From an uncultured Prevotella sp. (GTDB lineage: Bacteria > Bacteroidota > Bacteroidia > Bacteroidales > Bacteroidaceae), in contig CAKQDQ010000061.1 in assembly GCA_934229335.1 (NCBI GenBank), positions 1 through 13,361 on the forward strand: a DNA stretch of 13,361 nucleotides, written 5' to 3'. The notes under the pieces were generated by a model. The model was not told the DNA's origin. It ran no database searches and saw only the letters and a program-made list of their open reading frames with translations. The position numbers were made by a program, and so were the translations under genes. Below are positions 7,708 to 13,361 of this stretch, piece by piece (position 1 is the stretch's first letter; every line of letters starts with the position of its first letter).

Positions 7708-7732
7708 ATAGTATATTATAATAACAATAAGT

Positions 7733-8083
7733 TCAACGCCTTAGTTTTACCGCCACCCCTGCCCCATCGCAGTCGGCGGTCATTGGCGGTGCCACTTTCA
7801 TAATGTCTACTGTCACCTCTGTTGCCTCAGCATAGGCGTTGAGTATGGCACGGGCTATGCGCATGGCTACATTTTCAAGCAAGTTGCTCTGGATAGCCAT
7901 CTCACGGTGTATGATGTCAGCGGCATCTGCATAACTCATTGTGTCGGCAACATTGTCGCTGTCGGCTGCCTTGGCTATGGGATAGTCCACACTGAGGTTT
8001 ATCACGTAGTCGTTGCCTACCTCACGCTCTTGAGGTAATACGCCGTGGAAGGCGTGGAGGCGCATATTGCGAATGTAAATCAC
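7733..8083 (-). CDS. folB: Dihydroneopterin aldolase
   Basis: Cytoplasmic enzyme of tetrahydrofolate synthesis that cleaves 7,8-dihydroneopterin to 6-hydroxymethyl-7,8-dihydropterin and glycolaldehyde. At 116 aa it is near the normal 118-122 aa for the small homo-octameric family. The expected residues are present: the opening RLHAFHGVLPQEREVG with Glu21, Tyr51 (matching Tyr54 of the S. aureus enzyme), Glu70 in LLENVA, and Lys96 in VDIMKVAPPM (matching catalytic Lys100). The start is GTG at 8083: the frame has a stop 12 nt upstream (TAA at 8093-8095), and the only other candidate, ATG at 8065, would remove the first beta strand. An array of 8-bp repeats ends 4 nt before this start, and no TAnnTTTG element is visible upstream, so its expression signal is unclear; read-through from the mutarotase-like gene is possible. 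Confidence 0.92.
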   Translation of the reverse strand: MIYIRNMRLHAFHGVLPQEREVGNDYVINLSVDYPIAKAADSDNVADTMSYADAADIIHREMAIQSNLLENVAMRIARAILNAYAEATEVTVDIMKVAPPMTADCDGAGVAVKLRR

Positions 8084-8087
8084 TTTT

Positions 8088-8191
8088 GTGGTTTAGTTGT
8101 TTAGTGGTTTAGTGGTTTGGACGTTTGGTGGTTTAGTGGTTTGGACGTTTGGTGGTTTGGACGTTTGGTGGTTTAGTGAATTTGTTGTTTG
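8088..8191. repeat. Octamer tandem array A (GTGGTTTA-type), against the folB start
   Basis: Thirteen consecutive 8-bp units read on the plus strand as variants GTGGTTTA, GTGGTTTG, GACGTTTG, GTTGTTTA, GTTGTTTG and one diverged GTGAATTT. The array begins only 4 nt upstream of the folB GTG codon, so any promoter or ribosome-contact region would lie within or beyond it. Unit gain or loss would alter the leader by 8 nt steps. Confidence 0.85.
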
Positions 8192-8231
8192 TTTGAGAGA
8201 CTAATCTACTAAACGACTAATTTCCCTATCT

Positions 8232-8295
8232 ACTAAACGACTAAACGACCAAACGACTAAACGACTAAACGACCAAACGACTAAACGACTAAACG
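8232..8295. repeat. Octamer tandem array B (ACTAAACG-type), inverted relative to array A
   Basis: Eight uninterrupted 8-bp units: ACTAAACG six times and ACCAAACG twice, in the order T,T,C,T,T,C,T,T, i.e. a 24-bp higher-order period. Its complement, CGTTTAGT/CGTTTGGT, is the same GTnGTTT(A/G) unit as array A on the opposite strand. It runs up to the stop codon of the mutarotase-like gene (8297-8299). Further diverged units lie at 8200-8222 (CTAATCTACTAAACGACTAA). Confidence 0.88.
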
Positions 8296-8296
8296 A

Positions 8297-8617
8297 CTAA
8301 TCAAGATGGAACACTTCCTTTATAGGTATCGTTACAGGCGAGTTATCAGGATTTACCTCCATGATGTCTGCCATCATGTCCCACCACTTCTGCGTTATAG
8401 CGTCTACACCGTTGGTGGTATCTTGACTATTAGTGTCGCTGCTACACTCCTGATAGCCAAAGAGTATGTTGGTGTCTTTATCCCAGTAGATGCTGTAGTT
8501 GCTAACTCCAGAGTCTTTTATCATCTTTACGAGTTCGGGCCAGATGGCTGCATGACGCTTCTGGTATTCTTCCTCACAGCCAGGCTTGAGGTACATCTTA
8601 AATGCAAATCGTGTCAT
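8297..8617 (-). CDS. L-rhamnose mutarotase-like protein (RhaM/DUF718 family)
   Basis: A 106-aa cytoplasmic protein with the RhaM fold signature from end to end. MTRFAFKMYLKPG is followed by EEYQKRHAAIWPEL with the conserved His22, then SNYSIYWDKDTNILFGYQE, the tryptophan pair in TQKWWDMMADIM, and the closing NPDNSPV...EVFHLD. RhaM interconverts alpha and beta anomers of L-rhamnose, and the length matches (E. coli RhaM is 104 aa). No rhamnose isomerase, kinase or transporter gene lies nearby, so the substrate could be rhamnose or another sugar such as fucose. The insertion CSSDTNSQDTTNGVDA is more polar than in E. coli. The stop codon abuts octamer array B. No clear promoter is visible upstream; the preceding terminator (8651-8691) is only 34 nt from the ATG. 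Confidence 0.88.
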   Translation of the reverse strand: MTRFAFKMYLKPGCEEEYQKRHAAIWPELVKMIKDSGVSNYSIYWDKDTNILFGYQECSSDTNSQDTTNGVDAITQKWWDMMADIMEVNPDNSPVTIPIKEVFHLD

Positions 8618-8650
8618 ATTGTTTAGGGAATTAGTATAGTGACAAAAAAA

Positions 8651-8691
8651 AACAGCAAGGATATAGTACGTCTTACTATCTCCTTGCTGTT
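8651..8691 (-). terminator. Rho-independent terminator of the DUF3467 gene
   Basis: The stem is AACAGCAAGGA (8651-8661) with TCCTTGCTGTT (8681-8691), one mismatch, then ATAGTA with TACTAT around a 5-nt loop. On the minus strand it runs directly into nine T (complement of 8644-8652). This is the clearest classical terminator in the window, 14 nt after the stop at 8705. Confidence 0.92.
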
Positions 8692-8704
8692 ATTACTTTA
8701 TCTA

Positions 8705-9037
8705 TTATGCCTCGCCACCGAATGGATCGGCTACGCGTGGTCCTGCTGGTGCAGCCTGCTTAGGTTGCATATCAAGGTCTATCTTGCCATACTCCTGCTC
8801 ATAACGCAGAATGTTATCTTGCAGAGCGAGGGCCAGACGCTTAGCGTGCTCTGGAGCAAGTACAACACGACTTACTACCTGTGCCTTTGGTGTGCCAGGG
8901 AGTGTAGACGCGAGATCTACCACAAACTCTGCGCGTGAGTGAGAGATAATAGCGAAGTTACTGTAAACGCCCTGGGCGATTTCTGGCTTGATGTCAATCT
9001 GAAGCTGCTGCTGTTGCTGCTGTTCTTTGTTGTCCAT
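8705..9037 (-). CDS. DUF3467 domain protein (conserved hypothetical)
   Basis: A 110-aa cytoplasmic protein of a conserved Bacteroidota family of unknown function (DUF3467, PF11950). After a glutamine run (MDNKEQQQQQQLQ) comes the conserved core: IDIKPEIAQGVYSNFAIISHSRAEFVVDLASTLPG, then AQVVSRVVLAPEHAKRLALALQDNI and YEQEYG at about 60-85. The tail DMQPKQAAPAGPRVADPFGGEA is flexible and low in complexity. No catalytic motif or membrane segment is visible. It is monocistronic: it has its own promoter (9120-9151), a leader of about 75 nt, and a strong terminator (8651-8691). In other Bacteroidetes this gene often lies near rpoB/rpoC; that context is absent here. The poly-Gln tract is encoded by alternating CAG/CAA codons. 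Confidence 0.85.
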   Translation of the reverse strand: MDNKEQQQQQQLQIDIKPEIAQGVYSNFAIISHSRAEFVVDLASTLPGTPKAQVVSRVVLAPEHAKRLALALQDNILRYEQEYGKIDLDMQPKQAAPAGPRVADPFGGEA

Positions 9038-9119
9038 GTTTTTGGTATTTGTTTAGTTTAGTGAGTAATATACGTAGTAAGTACAGTGCCTTTATTGGCT
9101 TCTGTCTTCTTTCGTGCAA

Positions 9120-9151
9120 CAAAGTTACTATTTTTTTTCGGCACTACCAAA
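9120..9151 (-). promoter_or_regulatory. Bacteroidota-type promoter of the DUF3467 gene
   Basis: TTTG (9148-9151), a 20-nt spacer, then TAACTTTG (9120-9127), read on the minus strand; both elements match the sigma-ABfr consensus exactly. The transcript would start near 9113, giving a leader of about 75 nt. Confidence 0.8.
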
Positions 9152-9206
9152 TATTACGTTATATTTTTTCCTCTACTCTCGTATGCCTTATCTCGCTATG
9201 GCTGAA

Positions 9207-9235
9207 CCTAAATAAGCTTCAATTTACTTATTTGG
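9207..9235 (-). terminator. Weak hairpin downstream of mlaF, possible terminator
   Basis: CCTAAATAAG (9207-9216) pairs, with one bulged base, with CTTATTTGG (9227-9235) around a 10-nt loop, about 40 nt past the mlaF stop. No long T-run follows, so this is a modest candidate. Confidence 0.35.
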
Positions 9236-9275
9236 CTTCTATAAAAGATGCATAATTCGAGTTCGACATTACGCA

Positions 9276-10043
9276 TTATGAATGTTTCTGCATTTCCACT
9301 GCCTTAACTTTTTTGAATAGTTCTGAGGCGAATACAAGGTCGTTGAGGTCTTCGTTGGTGGCTGACATCACCATGGTTTTGTCGCCTTCCCATTCCTTAC
9401 GTCCTTTACATATAAATATAATACTGTCGCCTATGCCCATCACGGAGTTCATGTCGTGGGTGTTGATGATTGTTGTCATACCGAACTCCTCGGTTATGCC
9501 GTGCAACAACTCGTCTATCACAAGACTCGTCTTTGGGTCAAGACCTGAGTTTGGCTCATCACAGAAGAGATATTTAGGGTTCAGGGCTATCGCTCTCGCT
9601 ATTGCTACGCGCTTCTGCATACCTCCAGATATTTCGCCTGGGAACTTGTTTCCCGCGTCGGTTAGGTTCACACGGTCAAGACATTCCTGCGCACGGTGTT
9701 GGCGTTCGCGCAGGGTCATGTTAGAAAACATATCAAGGGGGAACATTACATTCTCCAGTACGGAGAGCGAGTCGAACAATGCAGCAGACTGGAATATCAT
9801 GCCCATCTCTCGGCGCATGGCTATCTTCTCGTGCTTTGACATGCTGACGAAGTCGCGACCGTCATACAGTATCTGTCCGCTCGTAGGCACAAAGAGTCCT
9901 ACAAGGTTCTTCATCAAGACGGTCTTACCCGAACCTGACTGACCTATAATAAGGTTAGTCTGTCCGTCCTTAAATGTAGCGTTAATGTCCTTCAGCACCT
10001 CTCTGCCGTCAAAGGACTTATAAAGGTTCTTTACTTCTATCAT
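9276..10043 (-). CDS. mlaF: Mla-type lipid transport ABC ATPase
   Basis: The 255-aa nucleotide-binding subunit of an MCE/Mla phospholipid transporter on the cytoplasmic face of the inner membrane. It powers lipid traffic between inner and outer membranes together with the permease MlaE. Walker A is GQSGSGKT (34-41), the Q-loop lies in MIFQS (about 82-86), and the ABC signature is ISGGMQKRVAIARA with SGG at 139-141. Walker B is YLFCDEP (Asp162, Glu163) and the switch histidine is in INTHD (His196). The signature SGGMQKR (rather than SGGQ) is typical of the MlaF group. Its ATG overlaps the mlaE stop by ATGA, so translation is coupled. No MCE (mlaD) gene follows; a weak hairpin (9207-9235) does. 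The gene family is clear; that its partner MlaD is encoded elsewhere is inferred. Confidence 0.93.
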   Translation of the reverse strand: MIEVKNLYKSFDGREVLKDINATFKDGQTNLIIGQSGSGKTVLMKNLVGLFVPTSGQILYDGRDFVSMSKHEKIAMRREMGMIFQSAALFDSLSVLENVMFPLDMFSNMTLRERQHRAQECLDRVNLTDAGNKFPGEISGGMQKRVAIARAIALNPKYLFCDEPNSGLDPKTSLVIDELLHGITEEFGMTTIINTHDMNSVMGIGDSIIFICKGRKEWEGDKTMVMSATNEDLNDLVFASELFKKVKAVEMQKHS

Positions 10044-10786
10044 GACAGCAACTGGGTTAGGAATACATCGGTGAACAATATTATTATGCTACTGTTGACA
10101 ACGGCAGCGGTACTTGCCTTACCTACCTCTACTGAACCGCCCTCTACGCTGTAACCGCAGTATGACGATACGCTGGCTATGATGAAAGCAAAGACTACAC
10201 TCTTGATTATTGACATCCAGACGAACCATGAGTTGAACGAATGTTGCAAGCCCATTGTCAGATCATCTGGCGTTAGTATATGCCCTATATACGCTGTGGC
10301 GTACGCTCCCACTATGCCCATGACGTCAGAAAAGACCACGAGGAAGGGCATTAGGGTCATTAGTCCGAGTATCTTGGGAGCGATAAGGTAGTTGGCTGAG
10401 TTTACACCCATAATGTCGAGGGCGTCTATCTGCTGCGTCACCCGCATGGTGCCGAGTTCCGAGGCTATGTTACTGCCTACCTTACCAGCGAGTATAAGAC
10501 ACATGATGCTGGAGGAGAACTCAAGCAACATAATCTCTCGCGTAGTGTAACCAGATACCCAACGTGGCATCCATGGCGATTGAATATTGAGTTTTATCTG
10601 TATGCATATCACTGCACCTATAAAGAATGAGATAAGCAGCACTATGCCGATGGAGTCAACTCCCAACTGCGACATTTCTTTAACGTACTGCTTGAGAAAC
10701 ATTCTCCAACGGTCGGGTATGGCTATGCTACGCCCCATCAGTATGAGGTATGAGCCTAAGGTATGTAGTTGTTTGAATGGAAACAT
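10040..10786 (-). CDS. mlaE: Mla-type ABC transporter permease
   Basis: Inner-membrane permease subunit of the lipid transporter, expected as a dimer bound to MlaF. Strongly hydrophobic segments alternate with short loops (SIGIVLLISFFIGAVICIQI; EFSSSIMCLILAG; ILGLMTLMPFLVVFSDVMGI; SIIKSVVFAFIIASV). The central family sequence KVGSNIASELGTMRVTQQID (the cytoplasmic coupling region) and YSVEGGSVEVGKASTAAVV near the end are typical of MlaE. The open frame extends to an ATG at 10846, but I place the start at 10786 (MFPFKQLHTLGSYLILMGRS). Related proteins begin there, and the extra 20 residues (PVFLYIKYFCHLT...) are atypical. The longer form is still possible, since the promoter lies upstream of both. 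It is the first gene of the mlaE-mlaF operon. Confidence 0.9.
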   Translation of the reverse strand: MFPFKQLHTLGSYLILMGRSIAIPDRWRMFLKQYVKEMSQLGVDSIGIVLLISFFIGAVICIQIKLNIQSPWMPRWVSGYTTREIMLLEFSSSIMCLILAGKVGSNIASELGTMRVTQQIDALDIMGVNSANYLIAPKILGLMTLMPFLVVFSDVMGIVGAYATAYIGHILTPDDLTMGLQHSFNSWFVWMSIIKSVVFAFIIASVSSYCGYSVEGGSVEVGKASTAAVVNSSIIILFTDVFLTQLLS

Positions 10787-10867
10787 AAAGTTTTGTCGTA
10801 TGGTCGTTAAGTGACAGAAATACTTAATATATAAAAAAACTGGCATAGTTTATGCACAAACCAACTG

Positions 10868-10898
10868 CAAAAGTACAAAATATTTCCGAGTCTCACAA
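10868..10898 (-). promoter_or_regulatory. Bacteroidota-type promoter of the mlaE-mlaF operon
   Basis: On the minus strand TTG (10896-10898), a 20-nt spacer, and TACTTTTG (10868-10875), the latter an exact TAnnTTTG match. Transcription would start near 10861, leaving a leader of about 75 nt to the ATG at 10786. Confidence 0.7.
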
Positions 10899-10982
10899 TA
10901 TGTAATACCGTGATTAAGGTTAAATTGCATTAATGCACATATAAAATAAAGTTTACAGTATCAGTATATCAAAAAAAAATAG

Positions 10983-10990
10983 TACCTTTG
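10983..10990 (+). promoter_or_regulatory. -7 promoter element of guaB
   Basis: TACCTTTG matches TAnnTTTG and lies 34 nt before the guaB ATG, predicting a leader near 28 nt. No TTG occurs at the usual -33 distance. An A-run (10972-10979) lies just upstream. With the mla promoter it forms a divergent promoter region of about 180 nt. Confidence 0.65.
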
Positions 10991-11006
10991 CAGCCAATAA
11001 TTCTAA

Positions 11007-12503
<1,497 letters not shown>

Positions 12504-12520
12504 TAACGAGGTCTGAAAGT

Positions 12521-12589
12521 AGTTGTCTGTCGGTTTGGGATAAGGTTACGAAAGACGTTTGTAGCTTTACCCCAAACCGTTAGGCAACT
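12521..12589 (+). terminator. Very long imperfect hairpin after guaB
   Basis: Three stacked stems of nine pairs each. AGTTGTCTG (12521-12529) pairs with TAGGCAACT (12581-12589), including two wobbles. CGGTTTGGG (12531-12539) pairs with CCCAAACCG (12571-12579) perfectly. TAAGGTTAC (12541-12549) pairs with GTAGCTTTA (12561-12569), including two wobbles. Single mismatches separate the stems, and the loop is 11 nt. The following sequence (TTATTGCGTTT) is only mildly T-rich. It probably ends or attenuates guaB transcripts before the SurA-like gene. Confidence 0.75.
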
Positions 12590-12673
12590 TTATTGCGTTT
12601 AATAACGGCGGTATATCAAGCCAAGGAATGGTAAAAAAGATGACGACATACCGACCTACGACAATTCACCTTT

Positions 12674-13361
12674 ATGAACAAAAAGACTTTTCTCACAGCG
12701 GCTTTCGCCATATTTTGCATCTCTGCCACGACTAACATCATGGCGGCAGACGATGATCCTGTAATAATGACCATTAATGGCAAACCGATACTACGCTCAG
12801 AGTTTGAATATTCTTACAACAAGAATAATGGGAAAGAGGTTATTGACCACAAAACAGTAACGGAGTATGTACCCCTTTTCGTTAACTACAAACGCAAGGT
12901 AGAGGCTGCTCTCGATGCTAAATACGACACTTTGACAAGCTATCGCAAAGAGTTTAGGCAATATCGTGACCAGTTGGTGGAACCAACACTGATTAATGAC
13001 GCTGACGTAGAAGCCGAAGCAAGGAAGATTTACCAAAACACAAAGGAGAGAATAGGTGCTGACGGATTGATAAACCCTTACCACATCCTCATACGTGTAG
13101 GGCAAAACGACAGCGAAGCCGTTAAGAAAGTTGCGGAACAAAGGGCGGATTCTATATACAACGCTATCAAGAAAGGGGCTGATTTCGAGGAATTGGCAAA
13201 GAAATTAAGCCAAGACGCGGGCAGTGCCATACGAGGAGGCAACATCGGGTGGATTCAACATGGGCTGACATTGCCAAAGTTTGACGAGGCATCATTCGCA
13301 CTAAAAGACGGAGAAGTGTCAAAGCCTGTACTAACTGAGGTGGGCTACCACATCATAAAAC
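12674..13361 (+). CDS. SurA/parvulin-like periplasmic peptidyl-prolyl isomerase (5' part, cut by the window edge)
   Basis: The frame from ATG 12674 stays open to the last base, giving the first 229 residues. MNKKTFLTAAFAIFCISATTNIMA is a signal peptide (basic start, hydrophobic core, AxA-like end before ADDDP), so the protein is exported. Residues 30-130 are a SurA-like N-terminal chaperone region (VIMTINGKPILRSEFEYSYNKN, then a Lys/Glu-rich helical part). A parvulin-type rotamase domain starts at about 136 (NPYHILIRVG), with ADFEELAKKLSQD, the hallmark GGNIGWIQHG and VGYHIIK at the edge. It probably assists outer-membrane protein folding, acting on the periplasmic side. It sits 170 nt after guaB, an order seen in other Bacteroidales, with the long hairpin between; no separate TAnnTTTG promoter was found. 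Confidence 0.9.
   Translation, partial: MNKKTFLTAAFAIFCISATTNIMAADDDPVIMTINGKPILRSEFEYSYNKNNGKEVIDHKTVTEYVPLFVNYKRKVEAALDAKYDTLTSYRKEFRQYRDQLVEPTLINDADVEAEARKIYQNTKERIGADGLINPYHILIRVGQNDSEAVKKVAEQRADSIYNAIKKGADFEELAKKLSQDAGSAIRGGNIGWIQHGLTLPKFDEASFALKDGEVSKPVLTEVGYHIIK

Larger units (their letters stand above)
7296..7732. other. Intergenic region, no credible gene; holds promoter, 33-bp repeats and folB terminator
   Basis: Between the DUF1703 gene and folB. A 71-codon open stretch on the minus strand (7373-7588) has no recognisable domain and its middle is merely the translation of a degenerate 33-bp repeat. The rest (about 7590-7660) shows nothing. Confidence 0.55.

Noticed and set aside
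8088..8295. CRISPR array or origin iterons
   Set aside because: Units are only 8 bp with no unique spacers, and there is no replication initiator gene or DnaA-box cluster nearby.
8306..8938. Plus-strand open frames of about 100 codons across the mutarotase-like and DUF3467 genes
   Set aside because: They are shadows of two recognised minus-strand genes and cross the terminator hairpin at 8651-8691.
9313..9942. Long open frame (209 codons) on the plus strand
   Set aside because: It is fully antisense to mlaF, whose ABC motifs are unmistakable; the antisense translation has no domain.

Overview
The window looks like a piece of a Bacteroidales chromosome, probably Prevotella or a close relative. 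Five upstream regions carry the Bacteroidota sigma-ABfr -7 element (TAnnTTTG), start codons lack clear Shine-Dalgarno sequences, and the housekeeping proteins (FolB, a DUF3467 protein, MlaE/MlaF, GuaB, a SurA-like isomerase) resemble Bacteroidales versions. No rRNA, tRNA, CRISPR array, integrase or transposase gene was seen.

Left part (1-7.3 kb), accessory. The tail of a large protein, probably a helicase, is followed 9 nt later by a 1044-aa Eco57I-class adenine DNA methyltransferase. Together they look like part of a restriction or phage-defence operon that continues off the left edge. A convergent stand-alone AAA+ ATPase follows, sharing a bidirectional hairpin terminator with the methyltransferase. 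Next come about 880 nt without a convincing gene but crowded with inverted repeats. After that is a second, unrelated P-loop protein with a C-terminal PD-(D/E)xK nuclease-like domain (AAA-ATPase_like plus DUF1703/PDDEXK_9). Each of these two ATPase genes is a single-gene unit with its own promoter and terminator.

Middle (7.3-9.3 kb), small metabolic and conserved genes, all on the minus strand: folB (dihydroneopterin aldolase, GTG start), an L-rhamnose mutarotase-like gene and a DUF3467 gene. Degenerate 33-bp repeats lie downstream of folB. Two oppositely oriented arrays of one 8-bp unit fill the gap between folB and the mutarotase gene.

Right part (9.3-13.4 kb), core: an mlaE-mlaF lipid-transport ABC pair (minus strand, ATGA overlap), divergent from guaB (IMP dehydrogenase, plus strand). 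guaB is followed by a very long imperfect hairpin and then the 5' part of a secreted SurA/parvulin-like chaperone cut by the right edge.

The least explained material is the structured non-coding DNA: the palindrome over the ATPase promoter, the mutually exclusive hairpins near 5.2 kb, and the octamer arrays against folB. No complete, clearly new multi-gene system is visible. The best candidate for an incompletely described system is the helicase/methyltransferase pair and its two ATPase neighbours.
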